NCBI GenBank assembly: GCA_032433765.1
Contig: JAVIAB010000051.1
Location: 47,976,486 to 48,040,485, forward strand
DNA from: Megaustenia siamemsis
Taxonomy: Eukaryota > Mollusca > Gastropoda > Stylommatophora > Ariophantidae
Reading direction: 5' to 3'
Length of the DNA: 64,000 nucleotides
Shown here: one piece after another, positions 23,186 to 34,054 of the stretch
Position numbering within the stretch: the first letter of the stretch is position 1
Layout of the letters: each line of letters starts with the position of its first letter
Position numbers and translations under genes: made by a program
Notes under the pieces: model-generated
What the model was told of the DNA's origin: nothing
Databases searched by the model: none
What the model saw: the letters and a program-made list of their open reading frames with translations, nothing else

Positions 23186-24308
23186 AAGTGTTAGTAGAGT
23201 CATTATAACCAGTAAGATATCAACCATTGAGTTTCTCGACGTCAGACTATTTCAAATATTTTTATTGTTTTCTTCTTGCATAGCTTTATTTTTTTCAATT
23301 CAAATACAACATATTTATGAGCAATACGAAAGTAGTAAACGCTTGCACGCTTGACCCGTATAACCTAGCAATGACAAGGAGTAGGGATAACACTGCAACT
23401 TCCAGTACCCTGTTGGTACAAGAGTTATATAATCAAATACCACCACTCTTGAATGGTGGAGAGTGGTGGAACCTGAGAGTGATGCAATGTTGTATATATG
23501 TATAGAACTTTAAATAAGTATGGTGGGTTGGTTGAGCTCTCGAAGAGGGTAGTTGGGGAATAATTGAGCAGATTGGATAATGAGTAATGGACTCATGGCG
23601 TTTCCCGCCATTTTTGACTACCAATAGGCACGAGTATATGTTGTCCACCCTATATTACCACGCCCACACCGGAAGCGTTCCCGCCATTTTAGGGACTATC
23701 GTTACTTCATTGAAATTGTGCATATATACTTATATAAAAAGTATTAAATATGTATTATATCATTGTGGGCGTAAAAAGACCATAATTACGATAAATAGGG
23801 CCATATTCAGTGACATATATTGGCTAAGCTAGATGCAAGCGCTAGTTCCTGGTTCAATATTCTCCCTTCAGCCAACCTTGCGTGAGTAGGACAAGGATCT
23901 TAACATCGCTCGTACAACTAACGATTTCTCCGCGCGGTCTCGTTTCTAGTCAATGCTGACTGGAATGTTCGATGTATCACTTAGGTTTAAGAAATACGTC
24001 AAGCTATGTCCACCATTCGACGAAATCGGGAGTTTACCCAACGGTCTTAAGAGGAAAGGTACACTGCATTGATGGCTCTAATATATACAGAAAACATTCA
24101 AGCCACCTTCATAATCTACCAAAAAATAAATCGACGGAATATGGTAATATACTTATTCGATAATCAAACCGCGTGGTACCCTAAGTGTAATCGTTATCTC
24201 TTTTTACTCTGTCTCTTTCTCTAACAGCCTTCTGGCGTAATAATTTTTCTCAGCTATTTTTCTTATTCTGCCCTTTGACCATATCCTCCTGTTTCTCTCC
24301 ACTAACAA

Positions 24309-24356
<48 letters not shown>

Positions 24357-24565
24357 GTAACTATCATTCTAATTATCTATTTTTATTTGTGATTTAGCTA
24401 CACAAACTTTTACTTCTAATATTTCTTTTTGGTTTACTCGTTCTCATTTTAAGTTCAAGTGCGCCTAACGCTTAACTACAATCACTACAAAGACACTTCC
24501 TATCTTATGAATCTATTCCATGTCTTTCCCTCCTATGGATCTATCTATCACACTATCTTCTAGTG
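23186..24565. other. No gene recognised; contains a (CT)n run
   Basis: Only a (CT)n microsatellite at about 24313-24350 is recognisable. Short frames around 23317-24163 have no motif or repeat support. Confidence 0.5.
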
Positions 24566-25259
24566 CAGAGATGGCCAATTTCTTACAAATGACGGGCCAC
24601 TTTTTTATTATTTTTTGTGTGGCGGGCCACACACATAACAACATCAATGCAAATAAACTTGGCATTTGTTTTACGGTAATATTTTTATTTATTGGCATTA
24701 TTTGCTTACATATATCATTGTGTTGCAACAGAGTTAAAAATGCCTAGTTGATTTATACAAATTAATAAAAGTTGCTATTTATATTGTTTAACAAACATGT
24801 TTTAGTTTGGTCATTTTAAAGTTGATATTTAACAAACCTTAATGAGAACAATGTGGACGTTCATGTGCAGCAACAAGTTCATCAAAGTAATTGTGTGAAG
24901 ATGATGATGATATTCGTAATAAATCCTGAAGGTGGCCATCAGTGAGTCGGTTTCTTTGTGACGATTTAATCTCCTTCATTGTTGAAAAAGCGCATTCACA
25001 TACATATGTGCTTCCGAACATAGAAGTAATTTTCAAACTGAAATCACTCAATGCGGGATATTTTTCCCGTGGCACAAGTTTCCAAAAGTCAACTCCTATC
25101 TCCATCCTTGAATGGAAAAAGAGGTCACGTTGGAGGATACATAACTCCAACTGAAAAGTGTCATGTTGTTGGAAAATGTCACACTTCATAGGGTTGTTAA
25201 ACAATGCCATTTCTGGTCGTATACCACTGAAGTTAGAAAATTGTTCATTGAATTGCTCC

Positions 25260-25312
25260 AATAGTTGGAGTTATGTATCCTCCAAAGTGACCTCTTTTTC
25301 CAATCAAGGAAA
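25260..25312 (+). repeat. Inverted duplicate of hAT sequence at an insertion junction
   Basis: This 50-bp segment (TTGGAGTTATGTATCCTCCA near its start) is the reverse complement of 25102-25155 with a few mismatches. The repeats are separated by about 105 bp. It lies between the hAT transposase and the inserted reverse-transcriptase fragment, so it looks like a scar of the insertion event. Confidence 0.8.
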
Positions 25313-25570
25313 CACTTTTATGGTCCATGTATGTAATAAACAGTAGGGGGGATAGTACACACCCCTGTCTTACACCTGATATAACTTCGAAGTGATCTGT
25401 GCAGCCTGCTGCTGTTCTGACCCTGCAGCTACTGTTGATGTAGATACTTTTAATAAGGTTGGTTAGATGTTGACTTACTCCGTATGTTGTTAGTATCTCC
25501 CACAGTTGTTCTCTGTTTACTCTGTCGAATGCTTTTTCCTGGTCATGTTTCTCTAAAAACTGCTTTATCT
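25313..25570 (-). mobile_element. Reverse transcriptase fragment inserted in hAT
   Basis: The minus strand encodes EKAFDRVNREQLWEIL, then SSCRVRTAAGCTDHFEV and SGVRQGCVLSPLLFITYMD. These are palm and finger motifs of a LINE reverse transcriptase. Both ends are truncated and there is no 3' tail, which is unusual for target-primed integration. Confidence 0.8.
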
Positions 25571-27410
25571 CGTTTCTCAAAGCAAAAAACCGCTTCAAAC
25601 AATTCCCTCTGCTTAGCTAGCGTGCTTGTGTTTAGAGCACTAAATCGCCATATTCCGCCTCAACTTCTGATAGAAAATTTATAAACTGTCGGTGTGTCAA
25701 ATCCCGATTCCCGCCTTTTATTAAATTCCCACACTTTATTACAGTTTTCATAACATCCTCCACGTTTAGAATCTTGCCACACAGCGCCTCCTGGTGTATA
25801 ATGCAATGTAATGCTGGGCAATGGATTCCAGCCGTCCTTAATAATCCAACTAAACCTGTTTGAGTACCATACATTGACTTAGCGTCATCTGTCACTATTG
25901 CTGAAAGTCTGTTTATGTCACCGATACCGTTAACAACTGTCATAACTGAGTCATAAATGTCTTTGCCTTTGGTCATATTATGCAATGAATTTAAAGCTAG
26001 TAGCTCTTCATTGATAATAAAGTCTTTTGAAACAGTTCTTTATGAAAATTAAAAGTTTTGCTGTGTCTGATATGTCAGTAAATTCATCCAACGCCATATA
26101 AAAGTAAGCGGAATTTGTAACGACACTCTTTAATTTACTAGATATATGAGAACGTATTTCCTCAACCCTTCTAGTGACTGTCTGTTTTGATAGTGGAACG
26201 CTCTCAAAATGCCTGGCAATTTTTTTCTTCCCCAAATGCACGCGCCATGTTAATATAACAACGCTTTACGAAGTCACCGTCACATAATGATTTTTTTTAT
26301 TTCGCTATCTCTGCGCTTACAACAAACGATGCCATTAAGGAACTTGTTTGTTTTGTTGCTAATGTAGTAAAAGCTGATTTCTGAGCACTAACCTTTTTCT
26401 TCAAATCGCACACAAGTGTAGAACGTATTGTACCAATGTAGTCCTTGTATTTAGCGGCGTGGTGCTGTGTGTAATGCCGCTTAAGATTATACTCTTTATT
26501 TACAGACAACACTTGCAAACACACAAGGCACTGCGGTTTGCTATCCTTATTGTTGATAAATTAAAAAAATCAAGTTGCCATTTCTCATGAAAAAAAATCA
26601 GATATTTTTCATTTAATTGACTTTTATTGCTCATATTATACTACGACCGAAGCAACAGACAATGAAAACACAGATTACAATAGCACTTTTTCCTGTTAAA
26701 AATGAAACTGTTCACTGTAACTCAGTAAAATCAGAATGATCAGATCGGATATCGGATATATAATTTTGACTGATGAAAAGAGGATTGGAGAGAAAGAAAC
26801 TGAAAGTAAAATAATTGTGGGGTAAATGTGTTGGGGAGGAGGAGGTGGGTCACTAACAGTATTTCTTGGCGGAAACTATTTGAACTCGCCGAACCGAGAG
26901 TCTGTTCTAGAACCATTCGTCGACTTCTTCCTTTGTTTCAGTCGATCGCAGGAATATCAAACGGAAAAAAGGATGGGTCGGGACTGAAGGGAAGGCGACG
27001 TTAAACTAACTAGAGTGTTCCGAGTGTTAAACATAAGTTTACTTGTACTATTATTCTTCTTTGATTTACCTCGGATGTTTCCACCAATAATTATACTTTA
27101 TTTTAAACAAACTACTAGGGCATATTTTAGTTAGCTTACTCCACGGTAGAAGTTAATGTAAGAAATTTTTAATAAATTTTACCCAGGACATTTTGCTCAA
27201 TGCAACCTGATTTTATTTTTTATCCGCCGCGGGCCAAAAAAAGAACGTCGCTGGCCCGCGGGTACCTGATTGGCCATCCCTGTTCTTGTAAGTATTACAC
27301 TGGTTCTTTCCGAAATGGCTCACACTCTGCTGACATCTCACTTTTTTCCACATCCCCCTCATACTACTTCATCGTTCTCTTACAACAGTCATCTTTTCAT
27401 CTTTAACCAT

Positions 27411-27629
27411 CTTTCTCTCTCTCTCTCTCCCTCTCCCCCCCCTCTCTCTCTCTCCCTCTCTCCCTGGATCCGCATACAAAACAGCATACGAAAGTTTTTA
27501 TGAACACGTTCAACGTGTCTATTTAGCGAGCTGAGCCTTGAGAATACGCGTCCACAACTAGGACAATCGTATTGGTGATCAGCCATCGTTTTATTTTAGG
27601 CTGCCTCTGCAAAAGAGATAACACAAAAA

Positions 27630-27700
<71 letters not shown>

Positions 27701-27702
27701 AC
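27411..27702 (+). repeat. Microsatellites: (CT)n, (TA)n and (GT)n
   Basis: (CT)n with C interruptions lies at about 27411-27464, pure (TA)n at about 27632-27680 and (GT)n at 27681-27700. A 65-codon minus frame across the CT run (27389-27586) begins with a C2H2 finger-like CPSCGRVFSRLSSLNRHVER. That could be a small zinc-finger remnant, but nothing else supports a gene. Confidence 0.75.
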
Positions 27703-27917
27703 ATATATAAAGCAATTAACTAGAATAACTCAAAAGCAATACGCTAACGAGGAACAGCGATATGGACATTAGTGAACAGAGAATTTACAAAATACCAGCA
27801 GCAAGGTATGCGTGGTTTTTTTTCTTCTCTCTACCGCTTATCTTTTAGGATATCCTTAAGATACTCTAACTTGTTAAAATTTCATATTACTTTAGGTGAC
27901 GTTTGCCGAAGAGTACA

Positions 27918-28046
27918 TTTCTATTCTTAGTTTTAGCCCTGGTGTTATTTGTTTTGATGTTAGTATGTTCTTCATGACATTAGAGTTACTTTTTGCCATT
28001 CCTATTCTTTTGTTTATTTCAGTTGTACATTTTCTATCAAGGGTTA
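27918..28046 (-). mobile_element. LINE-B internal fragment
   Basis: TTAGTTTTAGCCCTGGTGTT, GTTAGTATGTTCTTCATG and CATTCCTATTCTTTTGTTT match the LINE-B stretches at 55610-55730. Both ends are truncated. It is immediately followed by the ATC tail of a LINE-C copy. Confidence 0.7.
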
Positions 28047-29130
28047 TGTAATCATCATCAAGTACGGGGCCTGCTGGCTTAGGTGATCATGTCTCTGCAC
28101 ACCTTTCGATCTCGACAGATATTTATCATTTCTGTTGTTGACCTTCTGCCAAGCCATTCTCTTAAGCTGTGTTATTTGTTCTCTTTGCTGCCCCTTGTCT
28201 CTTCGTCCCTCAATTTTTCCAGTTGTTCTGTACTCATTACATGGCCACAAATGATGATTGTTTCTTCCTAATATTGGAAATTAGCTCTCTTTTTGCTTTG
28301 ACCTCTCTCAGAATATTCTTCATTACTCTTCTTAGCTGACCATCGTACTCTCAACATTCTTATGTAAAACCACATTTCTACAGACTCCAGCGTTTTTTTG
28401 TCTGTTGTCATATTGTCCATGATTTGCATTCATATGTTAAGACTGGCTCTAAATAACATTTAAGAACTCTTTTTCTTGTTTCTATTGTCAAAAATGGATT
28501 GCATAGTATCTTCCTCATTTTTTGGAAAGCTGCTTTTGCCTGAGCCATTCTGCACCTCACCTCTTTTGTACATCTTCCGTCTGAGGTTAACAAAGTTCCC
28601 AAATATTTAAATTCATTTTCCTGTTTTAATATTGATCCACTTGTCTTTATTTTGCACTGAGGTGACGTCTTTTTCTTTGTTGTTACCATTACCTCTGTCT
28701 TTTTTCTATTAAAGCTGAGTCCTTTATTTTTGCTTTCTTTCACTATAATGTCCAACATTTCTTGTAACTCATTTTCACTCTTAGCGATTAAGACTGTATC
28801 ATCAGCATATCTTTGATTATTTATGTTATGACCTCCAATTGTTATTCCAGGCATGCCCCTTATTGATCTTAAAATAATCTCACTATACATATTAACCAAA
28901 TCTGGTGACAGCACACAACCTTATCTAACACCCTGTTTTATTTGTTGAAACATTCCCAATTGGTTTCCAGTTTTTATGGCCGCTGTTTGTTGCCAGTGCA
29001 TGTTCTTTATTATTCTTAGATCTTTGTTGTCTACGTTTATGCTTTCTAAAATTTTGAACATTTCTTGGTGCTCTACTTTATCAAATGCCTTGGTGTAATC
29101 TATGAAACATAGGTATGGATCCGTTAACAA
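28047..29130 (-). mobile_element. LINE-C 3' half, reverse transcriptase pseudogene
   Basis: In minus-strand order: FIDYTKAFDKVEHQEMFKIL (29133-28921), then the polymerase motif RYADDTVLIAKSENELQEML and FKYLGTLLTSDGR (28914-28408). The tail region 28250-28044 has frame changes. The 3' end reads CCAGCAGGCCCCGTACTTGA, then GATGAT. An in-frame stop separates the two main blocks near 28920, so the copy is dead and 5'-truncated. Sister copies: 31050, 44680, 62372. Confidence 0.88.
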
Positions 29131-29530
29131 CAATAACTACTACATAATCTAAATGTGTCAGACGCATGGTAGAAACCTGAGAGATAAGTTCAGAAATGAA
29201 GAACTGAGAAAAAAGCTAGGAATAAATTCTGCCATTGAATACACAAAGAAACAACAGATAAAATGGTTTGGCCCATGTGATGAGACAACAAGATATAAAT
29301 GCAGCACATCGAGCTTTCAACAAACGCTACGTGACTGTGTGCATCAGAATGAAGGGCCGACCGTAAAAAAATTTTTAATGAAATATTAGAAATACTCCGA
29401 AACATAAGAAGAAGAGAAACCAATAGAAGAACAAGTGACAGCAAACTGTATATTTCCTCAACGCTGAAAGGCAATTGAGGAACGAATGAAGAAGAAATGC
29501 AGAAACAGAAGAAGAAGAAGAACGAGAAAT
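29128..29530 (+). mobile_element. LINE-E 3' fragment
   Basis: It starts AACAATAACTACTACATAAT and encodes MCQTHGRNLRDKFRNEELRK and IEYTKKQQIKWFG, then after frame changes the terminal STLKGN-type segment and a GAAGAA-rich tail. It is nearly identical to 45345-45500. Confidence 0.75.
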
Positions 29531-29606
29531 TACGAAAAGCTACTACATGAACGTTGCAGTGGGACATAACTCAAGAAGTAATAAGGTCCAAGAGCAAAGT
29601 TTTCAT

Positions 29607-29760
29607 CATCATGCTCCATACCACATAGGCGACCATGTCCTTCCGCAACTTTGTGTCCACAGTGCATCTTAATCAGTTCTGTTGACTGCTTTCCATGCCA
29701 CGACACCAAGCTATCTACTATCTTCCCTCTTTTTTGTCCGCAATATCTCTTTCTTTGTAT
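29607..29760 (-). mobile_element. LINE-C-like 3' end fragment
   Basis: CATCATCATGCTCCATACCA, GGCGACCATGTCCTTC and CATGCCACGACACCAAGCTA correspond in reverse to the terminal segment of the LINE-C variant at 49470-49600. Confidence 0.6.
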
Positions 29761-30234
29761 TTTGCAAGTAATGCTTTAGAATGTATATAAAGTTGTAAAT
29801 GTATTACAACGACTGTGGAAAAAAGTTTTTTTTTTTTTTTTTGCTGGCGGTAGACAACGGTATGCAGTATCGTTTTTATTTTCTTTTGTCTGTAGATGGC
29901 ACCATAAAAAATTTTACAGACTTAAGTATTAATTAAATACGACGAAAACAACAGAATTAGCTGATCTCATTACTGTTGTTCTTCAGAATTTTAGTATTGA
30001 AGGATTGATAATAATAGCTGAAATTTATGATGGTGCTAGCTGTAGTCTGGTGATGTTGAAGAACTTCAGGCTAAAATTATATAGTTTTATCCTGAAGCTG
30101 TTTACTTCCACTGTTATGCACATAAGGTGACATAAAGTACTTATATTAACAGACTTTTGTAAATACATAGAAACTTCAAAATGATTATTCAGTATGTTGG
30201 AATCAATGTATGTGCATTTTTCAAAACCTTCCAA
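29761..30234. other. No gene recognised
   Basis: Contains a T-run at about 29829-29851 and otherwise featureless AT-rich sequence. Confidence 0.45.
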
Positions 30235-31465
30235 TCATGATATTTTAGGAACTTTAACAGGATTGTTGCAGACAAAGCCTTTTGAAATAACTTCACTAAG
30301 TAGAATAAGGTGGACCTGCAGGTACCAGAAGTGTCATTTACTTATTAAACACCATGATTTTGTTGTGGTAGCTTTAAAATTTGAAATTTATAGAAATGAA
30401 GACAAGGACTCTATAGAAGCCATTGGGATTTTAACATCAATATTTACATTTAGCTTTATTGTCAATCTGTTTTTTTTATAAAACCTGTCTTACACCCACG
30501 TATTAAGCAAATGTATGCAGGATGTTAATGTTATTTTAGGACAGGCTACAGAATTAATAAACACAATGCAGATAGTGGTAGATAAGAAAACTAGTGATGA
30601 ATTTTCTGAAATTTTGAAGAATACTGAACAATTTTCACTAAAACATGGTGCTATCTTGGGAAATTCTGCTGTGTGTAAGAAAAGAAAACATCAAGAAGGT
30701 GTGATGCTAACAGATAGTTTTGTTCTCTCAACTGTTGGAAAACGTGGGGAAGACTCAGAATGTCTGAGCAATAAGGAATACTGAAAGAAAAAAGTATATT
30801 TTGAAATTATTGACGTCTTGACTGCCATGTTAAAGCATAGATTCAGTTAAGAATCCTTACAGCTGGCAAGTTCTGTTGATGGACTGTTTTGCTTGGATTT
30901 TGAAAAGACAACTTCATTTGTAAAGAAGTCAGCTGAGTGAAACTATTCGGAAAACAGAAATGTCAATTGTCAAAAATTTAATTAGGAGCAAAGAAGGTGA
31001 CGTTTTACAATTTAGCTTTAGCCATTTAAAAGAGGCAGTAAAGAATAATCATCATCAAGTACTGGGCCTGCTGGCGTAGGTGATCATGTCTCTCCATAAC
31101 TTTTGATCTCAACAGTTATTTATTATTTCTGTTGTTGACCTTCTGCCAAGCCATTCTCTTAGGTTGTCTGGTAAGAGAATAAAACGTATACAAATTCGTA
31201 CAAAATCTTAAGGTTGGCTGTTATCATAGCAATAAGTTCATCAGCATGTGAAAGAAGTTTTTCTGTGACGAACAGGATCAAGATTTGGCTGAGATCATCA
31301 ATGATACAAGATAGACTTAGTAATTGGGCATTGCTTCATATAGAAAAACTGCTTAAAAACACCATCACAGGTTATGATGGTCCAAAGATTTGCAGAAAAC
31401 CCTGGGCGACTTCAACTGATATTCTGAGTGAGTCAAGATTTTCTTTTCTCTTGCACTTGTAAAGT
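30235..31465 (+). pseudogene. hAT transposase remnant (ZMYM1-like C-terminal half)
   Basis: 30194-30481 includes SLSRIRWTCRYQ and ALKFEIYRN. 30515-30784 includes INTMQIVVDKKTSDEFSEIL. 31214-31462 has the dimerisation block SSACERSFSVTNRIKIWLRS and SNWALLHIEKLL, diagnostic of hAT transposases such as those related to ZMYM1. Frames are broken by stops near 30480 and 30782 and by a LINE-C insertion at 31050-31168. The N-terminal zinc finger and first catalytic block are not recognisable and no terminal repeats were found. Confidence 0.72.
31050..31168 (-). mobile_element. LINE-C 3' end inserted in hAT remnant
   Basis: ATCATCATCAAGTACTGGGC, CTGCTGGCGTAGGTGATC and CTTCTGCCAAGCCATTCTCT are the terminal 120 bp of LINE-C plus its short tail, lying within the ZMYM1-like transposase remnant. 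Confidence 0.8.
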
Positions 31466-31597
31466 ACAAAACAGTTGTACATTCTTATATTATATTCTTA
31501 TTGTCATGTACAAAACAGTTGTACATTCTTATATTATATTCTTATTGTTATGTACAAAACAGTTGTACATTCTTATATTATATTCTTATTGTCATTA
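31464..31597 (+). repeat. 44-bp tandem repeat, three copies
   Basis: GTACAAAACAGTTGTACATT starts at 31464, 31508 and 31552. The copies differ at one or two positions. Confidence 0.9.
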
Positions 31598-32756
31598 GAA
31601 TTGGCAAAGTCAAAGTCAATGAAGGGACTAGACAGAAAAATGAAGCTTTTGCTAACCTGATCCTGATTAAAATAGTGCATGGTTGGTCTGTGCCCCTCCA
31701 CTCAGCTTCTATTAATTACAGTACGTCACACCCCTGTCATTGACAGTTCGTGGATGTCAAATGTCGACATACGTCAAACAAATTATAACAGTGCTAGGGC
31801 TAGGTGTCTCACAGATACCCTTGAAGGCCTATGGTGTCTCACATACATTTTTTCAGTTAATTGTGACGGACTCTGAAAAATGTGTTTGGAAGCCCAGCGA
31901 ACATCATTGGAATCCTCATTCTGTTCAAGTTTTAAATCACTGAGCCATTTGGTGTCACTAATTAACATGTAAAGCCATGATTTTTTTTGACGCTGATTCT
32001 GTTATCCGCAATTATAAAAGACGCATTCAAAAGTATGAAAAAACCTTCCACTACTGTTTCAACAGGAAGATATTTAAATCAAGAAAATTCCTCTTCATCT
32101 TGTTTCCATCTTCATTTGCTTTTCAACATTGAATGGAGAGATCAGATTTAAGTCTTCTGCTCTTCAGTTCTCACATTTCTGAGTGTTTCTTATATTCCAT
32201 CTATCTATCTGTTTTAGAGATGTTCTTTCTGTCTGTTGTTTTTGTAGCATTTGCTGATGATTGTGTGGATTGGGTTTAACTGGTCTAGTCTTGTCATGTG
32301 ATCCAACTGTTTAATTTGTTGTTATTATGGAGATTTCAGCAAAAAAAAAAAAAAGTTTACAAGAAATAATACATAACTTTCTCTATACAGATGATTGTAA
32401 TCTAAACATAATCACAGAAAGAGACATGTAACATCCAAACACAATCATTTATGTAATTTTCTGTGTATTAGTTATTGTAGAATTTTATTTTAGTAAGATT
32501 TTATAACAATAACTGTGGAACTATACAGCAAAAAATTATTATGTCATTTAAACATCATAAAATAACCGTTAATTAACACCAAGATGCATAAGCATATAAA
32601 CTTTGCAAAATAACTGCACTGAATAAAAATTACTTCGCAGTATAATAAATACAAAAAGTAGAAGCAATAATTATACAAGCAATAATATATTTAAAAAAAT
32701 ATAAAATGGTACTACATTTTTATTGTATTAAATAATCTTGTTATTTGTTTATACAC
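31598..32756. other. No gene recognised
   Basis: AT-rich sequence with an A-run near 32341. Several short overlapping frames at 31679-31968 have no motif support. Confidence 0.5.
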
Positions 32757-33845
32757 ATGTCTATCTATCTATCTATTGACCTTTCGAGCCGTAGCCGGCC
32801 CATAGGGCGTAGACCAAGATACACCTTCTCCTATCTGAATTTTTGTTCTAGCAGTTTTCTTTTAAAGATATTTTATCAAATCTCGCCATCTGTCTCTGTT
32901 CTGTGCAAGCAGCTCTATCTCATTGAGGGAGCCGAATCCTGCTGCCCTTGCCTCTCTCATCAATGTTCTTCCCAGTGTCTCCCTGGGTCTTCCTCTTTTT
33001 CTCTTACCTGTTGTTTCCCATATGAGGGCTTGCTTTGCTATTCGGTTATTATCTCTTCTCATCACATGTCCAACATATGACCATCGTCTTTTCTTTATTA
33101 CTGAAGATATTAGTGGTTGATTGGCAATTTCTCTAATTTCCTCGTTTGTTTTGAATTCGTTCCACGCTATACCAAGTATTTACCTTAGACATTTATTTTC
33201 GAATACGTTCAACTTTGTTTCTATATCTCTTGTTGTTTTCCAGCTTTTACACGCATACGTAAGGGTTGATAGTACATTTGATTTGAATAGCCTAAGTTTT
33301 GTGTTTGTGCTGATGAGTTTTGATTTCCACAACTTTTCAAGGCTTCTGAAAGACATTGCTGCTTTAGCTATTCTGATTCTAACATCTATACTTGTATCAC
33401 CTTCTTGATTAATGTGACTTCCAAGATAGATAAAGTGATCGATCTCTTCTACTGGTTTGTTTTCCATGTATATTTTGTCACCTGTTGGAATTAAACTTTT
33501 CATGACTTTAGTCTTTTCATGATTGATCTCAAGCCCAATTTTGCTGGCTATTGATGATAGTTCATTTGTGAATTCCTGCATCGTTCTTATCTGACTGCTG
33601 ATGAGAACTATGTCATCAGCAAAGTGGAGGTCCTCCAAATGGTCTCATTGTATCCATTCGATGCCTTTATTACCAGTGCAGCATTTCTTCATTATGAAGT
33701 CCATAACAATTCCAAATAACAAGGGCGATAAAATACATCCTTGTTTAACCACAGTTTCTATTGGGAAACATTCGCTCAGCCCTTCCTCTGTTCGAACTGC
33801 ACATGTGTAACCATCATACATGTCTTTGATAATATTTATATACAT
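32757..33845 (-). mobile_element. LINE-A 3' half, reverse transcriptase pseudogene
   Basis: Minus strand, in order: KQGCILSPLLFGIVMDFIM (33917-33645), a stop, then FADDIVLISSQIRTMQEFTN and FIYLGSHINQEGDTS (33638-33180). A stop near 33179 is followed by VIKKRRWSYVGHVMRRDNNR and the TGKRKRGRPRE tail (to 32862). The 3' UTR matches LINE-A and the tail is (GATA) at 32757-32778. Two in-frame stops kill it. Confidence 0.9.
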
Positions 33846-34054
33846 ATGTACTGACGTGCAAATAAAGTTATAACAGTATGAAAGAATTGTAAAATGCATG
33901 TACAATTGACAGCACAAGACAAAAACCGTGCTCTAATACAACCAACTTTCAGTTTGATCCACTATATATATCCTGTTATCTAAAAGTTAGTCATAGTTTA
34001 CTAATATAATATAGGTCTATACATAATTTTTTTTTTCATTAGACACTTCCCTCT

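Larger units (their letters stand above)
24839..26560 (-). pseudogene. hAT transposase (GTF2IRD2/ZBED-like group), broken
   Basis: Minus-strand pieces read N to C. 26524-26297 and just upstream hold a Cys-X2-Cys...His-X4-His zinc finger (CLVC, then KRHYTQHH). 26241-26008 is a helical region with YMALDEFTDISDTAKLL, in which a catalytic Asp is plausible. 25985-25632 contains AIVTDDAKSMYG and CPALHCIIHQEALCGK. 25261-24839 is the C-terminal dimerisation domain with DFSLKITSMFGSTYVCECAF. Frames are offset and interrupted by an unrelated insertion at about 25260-25570, so no functional transposase is possible. Confidence 0.85.
24566..27282 (-). mobile_element. hAT DNA transposon, decayed, with terminal inverted repeats
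   Basis: The left end CAGAGATGGCCAAT (24566) and the reverse complement of the right end, CAGGGATGGCCAAT (to 27282), are hAT-type termini. The flanks TTCTAGTG and TTCTTGTA match at six of eight bases, which fits an old 8-bp target duplication. Subterminal GGGCCAC and GGCCCGCGG blocks lie inside both ends. The 2.7-kb interior carries a minus-strand transposase pseudogene and an inserted reverse-transcriptase fragment. Confidence 0.85.
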
